Source of the DNA: Thiomicrospira cyclica
GTDB lineage: Bacteria; Pseudomonadota; Gammaproteobacteria; Thiomicrospirales; Thiomicrospiraceae
Assembly (NCBI GenBank): GCA_022736205.1
Contig: DZAT01000016.1
Span: 1-38,034 of the forward strand
DNA: 38,034 bases
Direction of reading: 5' to 3'
Part shown: positions 25,503-33,800 of the stretch, in pieces
Numbering within the stretch: position 1 is the stretch's first letter
Layout: the number at the start of each line of letters is the position of its first letter
Position numbers and translations under genes: made by a program
The notes under the pieces: generated by a model
What the model was told of the DNA's origin: nothing
What the model saw: only the letters and a program-made list of their open reading frames with translations
The model's database searches: none

Positions 25503-27613
25503 TACGTGTAATAGGTTGGTTGTTACTGGTTTTAGGGTTAAATGGGTTGTTACCGTTTTCTGTCATGGCAGAATCGCCTGCTGACACTGAAGCAATCGTC
25601 AGTGTTGAGCAGTGGGATATGCAAGCGTTACCTGCCGACTGGTGGCGCGTCCTACAAGTTAAAGATAATGTCTTATTAAAAACCCGTTTCGAGCAGCTGC
25701 AAACAAAAATCCAGTTAGCACACGCGACGTTAAGCACCGACAAACAAAATGATACCACTAATGTAAGTGAATCTATTACCACCAGCGCTAAAGCCTATAT
25801 GGATTTGGTGAGCAAGACCGTTCCTAATACTGTCAGACCTGTCGGCGTACAAGAAGCTTATACACTTGCTGAATGGTTAGATGCCATGCGTGATTTGCGT
25901 AAAGCAAATGATGACAGAAACACACAAGCCGAAGCAGTGGCCCAGACCAGCGAGCAGCTTGCCGCCATTGCCAAAGATGCGGATGATGCCGCTGCGGCTT
26001 ATTATGCCGCTGTCAGTGACGAGCGTGTTTTCGCTTTGTTAGAGATGGTCGAGCGCCGATTGGCTTGGTTTGTTGCCAACGAGTCGTTGCGTCTGCAGCG
26101 TGCTAATGCCGAAGGTGTGCAAGCACTGCTAGAGCAAGCCGATATTCATTGGCGCTTGGCAACAGAACGTCTGCAATTGTCTGATAAAGATTTAAAAGGT
26201 GTACAACAGCAACGTGACACAGATCGAAAATGGCTAGAAAACACCACGGATCTACTGAGGGGCGCTCAAGCAGATGCCGTGTTAATGTGGGGTGATGATG
26301 AAGTCAGTCGAGCAAAGCGCAGCTTGCAGCAAGTGATCGCCTTGCAAGCCGCAATCGATGAAGCGCTTGCGAAGATTAAAAACCAATGGGATGATCAGCT
26401 GATTACTTATCTTTTGGCACGTACCGAACCATCGTTTAATTGGGATAAAGACCTGCGAGCGCCATTGTCTGCTTGGCAAGAACATGCTGATACACTCGAT
26501 CAACAGCGTAAAGTATGGCGTGGGCAATTAGAAAATAGACGCGAGCAAGTTCAGTCTGTTTTATTGGCTTTGGTCGAAAATCCACCAGAATCATTAAGCA
26601 CAAAACAGGTGTCACAGGTTAAACAAAGTTATCAACAAGCCATTAAGCGATTGGCAGAAGCACAATCGGGTTTAAAAGGATTGCACGCGCAGCTAGAAGA
26701 CGCACAAACGCTGTCTGTGTTGCAACAAAAAATGCTGTTGGCACACGATGGCGTTTGGGGTAATCGATGGCATAACACCACTCAGGCAATGTGGGTTGTG
26801 GGGCAAGAGTTTTGGTCGTTGATGACGGCAACCTTGTTTAAGGTAGGCGATACGCCCGTAACCTTATTAAGTTTAATTCGGGTGATGCTTTTCTTAACAG
26901 TTGCTTGGTGGCTGAGTTTTTGGTTACGCAAAGGTCTCACGCAGGTTGCCAGTCGTAATAACAAAATTGCCGCGCACACAGCCTATACTTTGGGGCGACT
27001 CATCCATTACGTCATTATGGTGGTGGGTACCATCGTTGCCTTGTCATCAGTGGGTATCGATTTTTCTAATCTGGCTTGGATTGCGGGTGCCTTATCGGTT
27101 GGTATTGGTTTTGGTTTGCAAGACGTGGTGAAAAATTTTGTCGCAGGATTAATCGTCATGTTCGAAAAAACATTGAAGGTAGGCGATTTTATTGAACTAC
27201 CATCGGGCATATCGGGTACGGTTAAAGAGATCAGTTTGCGTTCCACGTTAATTACCACTGGAGACAACTTAGAGGTCGTTATTCCGAATGGTGAGTTTAC
27301 CTCGGGACGTGTGGTGAACTGGACATTGTCCGATTTATACCGCCGTGTGCATATTCCGTTTAATGTAGCGCTTCATTCCGACAAAAAACTGGTTGTTTCC
27401 GCCGTACTCGAAGCGGCAAACCAAGTACCTTACACCATTAAAGAAGAGAACCGAGCGCCACAAGTGGTATTGGGTGGACTAGATGGTAAAATGACATTTG
27501 AATTGTTGGTGTGGATTAAGCAAGGTTCTGTTCAACACACATATGGTGTTAAAGCCTCTTATTTGTGGCAAATTGATAATGCATTGCGTCAATATAATAT
27601 CGAGTTAGTATAA
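25499..27613 (+). CDS. MscS-family mechanosensitive channel with long periplasmic domain
   Basis: A 704-residue protein. A GTG start overlaps the previous stop (GTGA), followed by a signal peptide (about 1-22). A long, mostly helical, Gln/Ala-rich periplasmic region runs to about residue 450. Then come three membrane helices; the pore helix is LSVGIGFGLQDVVKNFVAGL (about 530-550), followed by the MscS beta domain (VGDFIELPSGISGTVKEISL and VVIPNGEF). This layout resembles MscK/YbdG-like channels but is shorter than MscK (about 1120), with only the three core helices. It opens on membrane tension to release solutes. The stop overlaps the next ATG (TAATG). Confidence 0.88.
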   Translation: MIRVIGWLLLVLGLNGLLPFSVMAESPADTEAIVSVEQWDMQALPADWWRVLQVKDNVLLKTRFEQLQTKIQLAHATLSTDKQNDTTNVSESITTSAKAYMDLVSKTVPNTVRPVGVQEAYTLAEWLDAMRDLRKANDDRNTQAEAVAQTSEQLAAIAKDADDAAAAYYAAVSDERVFALLEMVERRLAWFVANESLRLQRANAEGVQALLEQADIHWRLATERLQLSDKDLKGVQQQRDTDRKWLENTTDLLRGAQADAVLMWGDDEVSRAKRSLQQVIALQAAIDEALAKIKNQWDDQLITYLLARTEPSFNWDKDLRAPLSAWQEHADTLDQQRKVWRGQLENRREQVQSVLLALVENPPESLSTKQVSQVKQSYQQAIKRLAEAQSGLKGLHAQLEDAQTLSVLQQKMLLAHDGVWGNRWHNTTQAMWVVGQEFWSLMTATLFKVGDTPVTLLSLIRVMLFLTVAWWLSFWLRKGLTQVASRNNKIAAHTAYTLGRLIHYVIMVVGTIVALSSVGIDFSNLAWIAGALSVGIGFGLQDVVKNFVAGLIVMFEKTLKVGDFIELPSGISGTVKEISLRSTLITTGDNLEVVIPNGEFTSGRVVNWTLSDLYRRVHIPFNVALHSDKKLVVSAVLEAANQVPYTIKEENRAPQVVLGGLDGKMTFELLVWIKQGSVQHTYGVKASYLWQIDNALRQYNIELV

Positions 27614-28233
27614 TGAATACGTGGGATCAGCGTTTTTCGCGCTCAAGCGCTTACTTATATGGCGAGCAGCCCAATCAATGGATTGCATCAGCGCTCCCCG
27701 AGTTGCCTAAAGGTGCTAAGGTGCTGGCACTCGCCGATGGCGAAGGTCGCAACAGTGTTTGGTTGGCAGAACAAGGTTATGATGTGGTGAATATTGATTA
27801 TTCACAGGTGGGTTTAGAAAAAGCACAACACCTTGCGCAGCGTCGTGGCGTTGCGATTCAAACGGAATATGCCGATTTGATTGCTTATCCGTTACCTGTT
27901 GCGCATTTTGATGCAGTCGTTTGCAGTTTTTTTCATTTGCCCAGCCAATACCATGCATTGGTTTGGCAAAAAGTCATTGATGCGATTAAGCCAAATGGTT
28001 ACTTGCTGGTGCAGGTTTTTTCGCACGATCAATTACCACTAAACAGTGGCGGACCTAAAGATCCCGATTTACTCTATCGGCTCGAAGACTGGCAAAACAT
28101 GCTGTGTTCGATGCAAAATCAGGTTTTGCAGCAGTGCCAAACGCAATTAGACGAAGGAAGTTTGCACCAAGGTGTTGCAAACGTGATCAATATCAAGTCA
28201 GTGAAACAGGAATGGTGCGACAATGAACATTGA
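27613..28233 (+). CDS. SAM-dependent methyltransferase (TehB/Methyltransf-like)
   Basis: A 206-residue class I methyltransferase. It opens with WDQRFSRSSAYLYGEQPNQW, a start shared with TehB-like proteins. Motif I is VLALADGEGRNSVWLA, where D-G-E-G-R-N replaces the more usual GxGxG, as in the TehB group, and the acidic strand-2 end is in VVNIDYSQVGLEKA. Known relatives methylate tellurite, selenite or thiols; the substrate here is not shown. It overlaps the channel gene upstream by one base and the gmhA gene downstream by 11 bases. Confidence 0.82.
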   Translation: MNTWDQRFSRSSAYLYGEQPNQWIASALPELPKGAKVLALADGEGRNSVWLAEQGYDVVNIDYSQVGLEKAQHLAQRRGVAIQTEYADLIAYPLPVAHFDAVVCSFFHLPSQYHALVWQKVIDAIKPNGYLLVQVFSHDQLPLNSGGPKDPDLLYRLEDWQNMLCSMQNQVLQQCQTQLDEGSLHQGVANVINIKSVKQEWCDNEH

Positions 28234-28810
28234 AAATTTTTGGCAGTCGCAAACAACAGAAGCGTTGCAGATGGTGTTACACATTCAGCAAGATGTGTTG
28301 TTAAAAGCACAGTTTGTGCAGTTTGTTCAACAATGTGAAGCAGCATTGCGCCGTGGTAATAAGTTGTTGTTTGTAGGGAATGGTGGCAGTGCTGCCGATG
28401 CACAGCACTTAGCAGCGGAATTGGTGGTTCGGTTTAAATTGGATCGTCCAGGCTTGCCAGCATTAGCTTTAACCGTTGACTCTTCGGTGTTAACCGCGAT
28501 TGGCAACGATTATGGTTTTGATCAGTTATTTTCGCGTCAAGTTCAAGCGCTGGGTCGTTCTGGTGATGTGCTGATTGCTTTGACGACCAGTGGCAACTCA
28601 AGCAATATTCTTGCGGCCGTACCAGTGGCAGAAGCGATGGGTATTGAGGTTGTCGGGATGACGGGTGCAAATGGTGGCATGCTGGCGAAAATAACCGAAC
28701 GATGCTTAAAAGTGCCTAGCGATGATACGCCAAGAATTCAAGAGGCGCACACCTTGTTGGGGCATATGTTGTGCGATATTCTAGAACAGAATATTTTTAG
28801 TATGTCGTGA
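28223..28810 (+). CDS. gmhA: Phosphoheptose isomerase (SIS domain)
   Basis: A 195-residue SIS-domain protein that converts sedoheptulose 7-phosphate to D-glycero-D-manno-heptose 7-phosphate, the first step of LPS core heptose synthesis. Characteristic segments are FVGNGGSAADAQHLAAELV, IGNDYGFDQLFSRQV, ALTTSGNSSNILAA and RIQEAHTLLGHMLCDILE, which carries the Glu and His used in catalysis. The closely related DiaA (DNA replication initiation) has much the same fold and is the main alternative. The nearby lipid A acyltransferase gene fits an envelope role. Confidence 0.85.
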   Translation: MNIENFWQSQTTEALQMVLHIQQDVLLKAQFVQFVQQCEAALRRGNKLLFVGNGGSAADAQHLAAELVVRFKLDRPGLPALALTVDSSVLTAIGNDYGFDQLFSRQVQALGRSGDVLIALTTSGNSSNILAAVPVAEAMGIEVVGMTGANGGMLAKITERCLKVPSDDTPRIQEAHTLLGHMLCDILEQNIFSMS

Positions 28811-28831
28811 TAAATAGAAAGGAATAAATGT

Positions 28832-29557
28832 ATGAAAGACTGGACACTTGGTAATTTTCCGCTCGCATTGCGGGTGGTTTTCACCAGTTTCTTGCTTACC
28901 ATTGGTGTGGGCTTGATGATGGCGGGTGCGCAGATTATGATGACGCACGGCATGGCAGACGGTAAAGTTGGTTTGTCTTTGGATGACATTGTCTATAGTT
29001 ACTATGGCAATAAGACAGGCTCGAAAATCGAAGGCAAGCTAAACGGCTCGATGCAGGCGATGGCGCCAGATGAAGTTCGTTTGGATATCATTAAATGGGC
29101 GCGTGCTGGTGCGCCAGAAGCAGATTGGGAGCCTAAGTATAAGGCAGTATTTGCCCAGTATTGTGCGATTTGCCATAGTGCAGAGCAAACAGCCTTGCCA
29201 AACTTCACGCAGTACGACAACGTTAAGCACGTAACAGAAACGGATGAAGGCGCAAGCTTTTCTTCTTTAACGCGCGTATCTCATATTCATTTATTTGGTA
29301 TTTCGTTCATTTTTATGTTCGTCGGTATGATTTTTGCCTTTGCGCGCTTCAATCAAACATGGAAAATTGTGCTGATTATTACGCCATTTGCATTCCTGAT
29401 TATTGACGTATTGTCTTGGTGGTTAACGAAGTTAATGCCCGAATTTGCATGGTTTACCATTATTGGCGGCTTTGGTTATTCCGTTGCTTCTGGTATCATG
29501 TTATTTACATCGCTTGCACAAATGTGGCTGCCGCGGTTTCGCGATACAACAGCATAA
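28832..29557 (+). CDS. Membrane-bound monohaem c-type cytochrome-like protein
   Basis: A 241-residue protein with one hydrophobic segment near the N-terminus (about 10-37), a periplasmic part containing one haem-binding site CAICH (Cys111, Cys114, His115), and three more helices (about 150-172, 178-198 and 205-230). I recognise the architecture from uncharacterised proteobacterial proteins but know of no defined function. The haem c site implies export by Sec and maturation by the cytochrome c assembly system, so a role in periplasmic electron transfer is inferred. AAAGGA lies nine bases before the ATG. A terminator follows, making it the last gene of the lpxL-like run. Confidence 0.75.
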   Translation: MKDWTLGNFPLALRVVFTSFLLTIGVGLMMAGAQIMMTHGMADGKVGLSLDDIVYSYYGNKTGSKIEGKLNGSMQAMAPDEVRLDIIKWARAGAPEADWEPKYKAVFAQYCAICHSAEQTALPNFTQYDNVKHVTETDEGASFSSLTRVSHIHLFGISFIFMFVGMIFAFARFNQTWKIVLIITPFAFLIIDVLSWWLTKLMPEFAWFTIIGGFGYSVASGIMLFTSLAQMWLPRFRDTTA

Positions 29558-29582
29558 TAATTGAACGCTGTTAACGAAAATG

Positions 29583-29611
29583 CACCCTTAACATCTTGTT
29601 AGGGGTGTTTT
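29583..29611 (+). terminator. Intrinsic terminator after the cytochrome gene
   Basis: CACCCTTAAC pairs with GTTAGGGGTG (one G-U pair) around a five-base loop, followed by TTTTG. It separates the envelope gene run from the two-component operon. A 12-base palindrome, CTCTATATAGAG (29620-29631), follows just before the next gene. Confidence 0.8.
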
Positions 29612-29638
29612 GTATTAATCTCTATATAGAGCAACGTA

Positions 29639-30568
29639 ATGAATAAAGTCGATAACAATGACGACAACTTGAGCTTCTTAGACGATGTGTTAACGCATCA
29701 AGAAGGGAATGTTATGCCGTGGCGCGTTTTGGTTGTCGATGATGATGGCGAAGTGCATCAGGCAACACGTTTTGCGCTATCAGACGTTGAAATTATGGAT
29801 AGACCCTTATCTTTGATTCATGCCTACAGCGCTGCAGAAGCAGAAGTGCTGTTGCGTCAAATGCCCGATATTGCCGTGGTATTACTGGACGTGGTCATGG
29901 AGTCCGATGATAGCGGTCTATGCTTAATTGATGTGGTTCGAGAGGACATTAAAAACAAGCCGTTGCGTATTATTCTACGCACGGGTCAACCAGGGCTTGC
30001 ACCCGAAGCAGCGCTGGTTGCACACTACGACATTCATGATTATATGATTAAAGCAGAAGTGGGTCGTGAGCGCCTGTTAACCAGCTTAACAACCGCTGTG
30101 CGTGCGTTCGATCAGCTCAAGCAAATGACCGATATGAAGCAACAAATGCAGGGCATGGTGCGAGCGGTTACAGGTGCTTTAACGCTCAGTACGCCAGCAG
30201 CTTTTTCGCAGTGGATGGTGCAACAGTTGGCTGACTTGTACCAGTTGTCACCGATGGTTGCGGTTTGGCATCAAAAAGATGCGCCTTTGGTCGATGCGAT
30301 TGTTCAAGTTGCCGATGCGGTTCATCGCGTCTGGATCGGAAAAACGCTGTCAGATCTGTCAGATGCACCGCTTGCCAACTACATCACCAAAATTTTAGCT
30401 TCGCCAACGTCAGATCAGTATTCTGATGCGATTATTTTTGACGGCAATCACTGGCAACTGGTTTTGGTTTTTCATGGCGATAAGGTGACTCAACATATTA
30501 TTACTGAAAGTTTTAGTACGTTTCAATCATTGATGGTTGTTTGTGGCAATCAGCGTCTGGTTGACTAG
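29639..30568 (+). CDS. Response regulator with REC domain and DUF3369-like C-terminus
   Basis: A 309-residue protein. The receiver domain (about 28-155) has the acidic pair in VVDDDGE, the phospho-acceptor Asp84 in VLLDVVMES, the TGQPG switch region (IILRTGQPGLAPE) and the conserved lysine in DYMIKAEV. These features are typical of receivers that precede a DUF3369 domain. The rest (about 155-309) looks like that sensor-type domain. No DNA-binding, GGDEF, EAL or HD-GYP output is present, although such receivers usually carry one. It may therefore act through protein-protein contact or have lost its output. The kinase gene follows after 23 bases, so the two form a two-component pair. Confidence 0.82.
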   Translation: MNKVDNNDDNLSFLDDVLTHQEGNVMPWRVLVVDDDGEVHQATRFALSDVEIMDRPLSLIHAYSAAEAEVLLRQMPDIAVVLLDVVMESDDSGLCLIDVVREDIKNKPLRIILRTGQPGLAPEAALVAHYDIHDYMIKAEVGRERLLTSLTTAVRAFDQLKQMTDMKQQMQGMVRAVTGALTLSTPAAFSQWMVQQLADLYQLSPMVAVWHQKDAPLVDAIVQVADAVHRVWIGKTLSDLSDAPLANYITKILASPTSDQYSDAIIFDGNHWQLVLVFHGDKVTQHIITESFSTFQSLMVVCGNQRLVD

Positions 30569-30591
30569 TCTGTTAGCGAGCCAGCAAGATC

Positions 30592-32187
30592 ATGCCTCGC
30601 TTTTGGGTGATCTGGTATTCGATTCGTTTTCGTTTACTGTTGATCATGCTGGTTTTTATGTTGGGCTTATATGTTTGGATGCAGCATAACGTTGCCAGCG
30701 TATTATCTAATGCCGCAATTGCCCACACGCAAGCCAGTATCAGGCTTACTTCCGAAGCCCTCAATCTCGCAGTAACGCCACGCACAACACCCACGGGTTT
30801 GCGCGGTTTAGACGATTACTTTCACGAATTACTTTCTGATGATAACTCTGGGCTAATTTACCTTTCTTTATATGATGATCATGGTGTTTTGCTCGTTGCA
30901 ACGAATGATTACATGGATGCACAATATCGTTTCGAACAACCGATTGCCGAACAAGTTTCTGATGGCTTGGTGCATGTTGTGCAACCGATATTGGTTTTCG
31001 ATAATCGGGTAGGTGAGTTGCGTTTTGGATTATCGACCCGCTCCTTTAGAGACAGTATCGAGCACATTAAACAAGAAAACCTAAGTGTTCTTTTGGTGGC
31101 TATTTTAATTTTTGCATCGTTTCTTTTTTTAGCGGGTATGCAACTTAATCGGCGGCTCATACAGCTGATGCGTGCCAGTCGAGCGTTAGCACAAGGCGAT
31201 TATCGCGTGCCTGCTCCCGTATCGGGTCAAGATGAGTTGTCGCTATTAGCAGCCGATTTTAATGCGATGGCACGTTCGGTTGCCGAACGTTTGTGTGCAT
31301 TAGAAGAAAGTCAGGCAAAAGTCCATGAGCTGAATACAGCGCTAGAGGTGCGTGTGAGCGAGCGCACTTGGGAGCTAGAGCTTGCTATGGAAACCCTGCA
31401 AGAAACACAAGATAACTTAATTCAGTCAGAAAAACTGGCAAGTTTAGGCGCGTTGGTAGCGGGTGTGTCGCATGAGTTAAATACCCCCATTGGCAACGCC
31501 TTAACGGTGGTAACCACTTGCGCGAATAAAAACAGTCATTTTGCGCGTCTTGTTGAAAACAATCAGTTACGTAAATCGGATTTGCAACGTTATATTCAAG
31601 ATATGCAAGAAGCGGAGATGCTGGCTTCTCGTAATTTGATGAAAGCGGCTGATCTGATCCGAGGTTTTAAACAGGTTGCCATTGACCAAACAAGCTATCA
31701 GCGCCGACAGTTTGACCTATTGTTAACCCTGCAAGAAATTTTATTGACGATTCAACCCATGTTGCGTCAAGCCAATGTTGTCGTAGATGTGGACGTTTCT
31801 GCTGGTGAGCTATTGGATAGCTTTCCTGGTCCTTTGGGTCAAATCATCACCAATTTAGTGAATAATGCCATCACGCATGCGTTTGATCAGCAACAACAGC
31901 CGACCATTCGTATTAGCAGTACGCAAGAAGAAAATGATTGGATCGTGTTGACTGTTTCTGACAATGGTAAGGGCATTTCTCATGAGCATCTAAGCAAGGT
32001 TTTCGATCCCTTTTTTACCACGCGTTTAGGACAAGGTGGTAGTGGCTTGGGGTTGCATATTGTTCATAATTTGGTGACAGGTATTTTAGGTGGTCAGATT
32101 CGGGTGTTTAGTGGCACGGGACGTGGCTCGCAGTTTGTCTTACGTTTGCCATTAAGTGCGCCTGTTTTAAAACGATTGGATGAGTGA
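30592..32187 (+). CDS. Membrane histidine kinase partner of the response regulator
   Basis: A 531-residue sensor kinase. It has an N-terminal helix (about 8-26), a periplasmic sensor of about 135 residues, a second helix (about 165-183), a HAMP domain (to about 235) and a coiled coil. The HisKA domain has the phospho-accepting His294 in GVSHELNTPIGNA, and the HATPase_c domain has NLVNNAITHAF, DNGKGIS and GGSGLGLHIV. The HisKA type (HELNTP) differs from the two kinases at the left end (HEIRTP). The stop shares one base with the first ATG of the beta-barrel gene (TGATG), so barrel and kinase are co-translated. This is unusual and suggests a joint role in sensing. Confidence 0.9.
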   Translation: MPRFWVIWYSIRFRLLLIMLVFMLGLYVWMQHNVASVLSNAAIAHTQASIRLTSEALNLAVTPRTTPTGLRGLDDYFHELLSDDNSGLIYLSLYDDHGVLLVATNDYMDAQYRFEQPIAEQVSDGLVHVVQPILVFDNRVGELRFGLSTRSFRDSIEHIKQENLSVLLVAILIFASFLFLAGMQLNRRLIQLMRASRALAQGDYRVPAPVSGQDELSLLAADFNAMARSVAERLCALEESQAKVHELNTALEVRVSERTWELELAMETLQETQDNLIQSEKLASLGALVAGVSHELNTPIGNALTVVTTCANKNSHFARLVENNQLRKSDLQRYIQDMQEAEMLASRNLMKAADLIRGFKQVAIDQTSYQRRQFDLLLTLQEILLTIQPMLRQANVVVDVDVSAGELLDSFPGPLGQIITNLVNNAITHAFDQQQQPTIRISSTQEENDWIVLTVSDNGKGISHEHLSKVFDPFFTTRLGQGGSGLGLHIVHNLVTGILGGQIRVFSGTGRGSQFVLRLPLSAPVLKRLDE

Positions 32188-33359
32188 TGATGTCGGTACG
32201 TGTGTTCGTGTTCGTGTTGGTAGGGCTACTGGCACTGCCAGCATCTGCTCAGGTGAGCGGTTTTGCAACTTTAGGTGCTGCTTGGTTTTCTAATCCGCAC
32301 GCAGATTTTGCTTACAACAACCATTCGACTGGTCCGGGAAATAGCCGCTCTGTTGACTTGGGGTTAGATTCGAACTTAGGGCTTCAATGGTCGAATACCT
32401 TTGATCAAAATGTGCGCTTGACCGCACAAACCGTTGTTTACCGCGATGCCAGTAACCATGTTCGCCCTGATTTAACGTTACTGAATGCACAATTTTTAAT
32501 AAATGATCGCCTATCGTTGCGCGTGGGCAGAACCCAAAATCCTAACTTCTTGTACTCCGATTATCGGCAAGTACATTACGCTTTACCTTGGATACGACCA
32601 CCACGTGAGGTCTATGGTGTAACCAGTTTTTTCAATTACGATGGTGTTCAAGGTCGCTATCAACTTCCCGTCATGGACGATTGGTCATTGATTTTCTTGG
32701 CGGGTATTGCACAGTCTTCTATGGACTATTCTTTGGACGGTGGTCGTGCCGTAGATAGCGCACAGGCTGAAGGCGTGCGTTATATCAGTGCTGCGTTACA
32801 ACGCGAAGACTGGACGATTAAGTTAAGTTATGAAACGGGTGCATTGAGTACAAAAAATGAAGCGGTTGAACAAGTGCTACAAGGCGTAGCGCAATTTGAT
32901 GCTGCGTTGGCGCAACACCTGTCGTTATGGAATAAAAAATATGATTTCTGGGCACTTGGCGCTCAGTATGATTCATCTGATTGGCTGATTGCCACAGAGT
33001 TGTCATGGCGAGGATTGGACGCATATTTTGGTCAGCGCGGCGGTGGATATATGACCTTGGGAAGGCACTATGGTCAGTATATGCCCTATATTACGTTAGC
33101 GCGTACTTGGACGATAACAGACACCTCAACCAATCCGATCGCCCAATCGCTTTACGATAGCGTTAAGTATTCCGCATCAAGTTTGGCATTAGGCTTGTCT
33201 GTTGCTTTAACGCCCCAGATGATGCTTAAAACGGAGTTACAGGGCATTGCTCCCGATCCAGGTAGCAAATGGGCATATGAGCAATATGATGCACAATACA
33301 ATCATCATCAGCCTGGTCAGGATGTCTTGCTCTCTGTGAGCTTGGCTATGGTGTTCTAA
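32187..33359 (+). CDS. Outer-membrane beta-barrel (porin-like) protein
   Basis: A 390-residue protein with a signal peptide (to about SAQVSG). It has alternating aromatic/polar strands throughout, many short turns, and a C-terminal phenylalanine after LLSVSLAMVF, the signal for BAM-dependent outer-membrane insertion. The N-terminal QVSGFATLGAAWF resembles porins. The trailing VGRTQNPNFLYSDYR segment recalls the porin-like proteins found next to periplasmic binding proteins and kinases; this is a family impression only. Start choices are GTG 32184, ATG 32187 and ATG 32190. ATG 32187 is taken because it overlaps the kinase stop. Confidence 0.8.
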   Translation: MMSVRVFVFVLVGLLALPASAQVSGFATLGAAWFSNPHADFAYNNHSTGPGNSRSVDLGLDSNLGLQWSNTFDQNVRLTAQTVVYRDASNHVRPDLTLLNAQFLINDRLSLRVGRTQNPNFLYSDYRQVHYALPWIRPPREVYGVTSFFNYDGVQGRYQLPVMDDWSLIFLAGIAQSSMDYSLDGGRAVDSAQAEGVRYISAALQREDWTIKLSYETGALSTKNEAVEQVLQGVAQFDAALAQHLSLWNKKYDFWALGAQYDSSDWLIATELSWRGLDAYFGQRGGGYMTLGRHYGQYMPYITLARTWTITDTSTNPIAQSLYDSVKYSASSLALGLSVALTPQMMLKTELQGIAPDPGSKWAYEQYDAQYNHHQPGQDVLLSVSLAMVF

Positions 33360-33361
33360 TC

Positions 33362-33793
33362 GTGTTTACTAGGCTTCGTCACTTGAGTGGCTTGCTCTTG
33401 TTGCTGCAGGCATCTGTTGCGATTGCTGGTGAGTGGCAGGTGGTGGTACACATACAATCGCCTATTCTTCAACTCAATCAAGCCCAAGTGCGCAATCTTT
33501 TTATGGGCAATACCGCTACCGTTGGTTTGCAGGTGCTTGATAGTGATGACCCTGCACAGCGTGCCGATTTTTATTGGCACGTTTTGGGTTTGACAGAAAA
33601 CCGATGGCGTGCGCATTGGTCGAAGTTGGTGTTTACAGCGCAGTCGACACCGCCTCTACAGCTGAATCAAGCAGAAGTGTTTGCCGTGTTGCAACAATCG
33701 ACGTTAGCCGTTGCTTATTTGCCTTTAAATACGCCATTACACGCCAACATGAAGCGCGTATTCATTTATTCCGATCCAGCAACTGCAAAATAA
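33362..33793 (+). CDS. Small PstS-like periplasmic protein (half binding-protein domain)
   Basis: A 143-residue exported protein with a GTG start two bases after the barrel stop and a signal peptide ending near AIAGEW. The body (VHIQSPILQLNQAQVRNLFMGN, then AQRADFYWHVLGLTENRWRAHWSKLVF and a late VAYLP) matches the short proteins usually labelled phosphate-transport substrate-binding-like. They are about half the size of PstS and lack a full two-lobe site. No transporter genes are present. As the fourth gene of the regulator/kinase/barrel unit it is a likely periplasmic sensor partner for the kinase. It ends seven bases from the convergent ispB stop. Confidence 0.78.
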   Translation: MFTRLRHLSGLLLLLQASVAIAGEWQVVVHIQSPILQLNQAQVRNLFMGNTATVGLQVLDSDDPAQRADFYWHVLGLTENRWRAHWSKLVFTAQSTPPLQLNQAEVFAVLQQSTLAVAYLPLNTPLHANMKRVFIYSDPATAK

Positions 33794-33800
33794 GTGGCAG

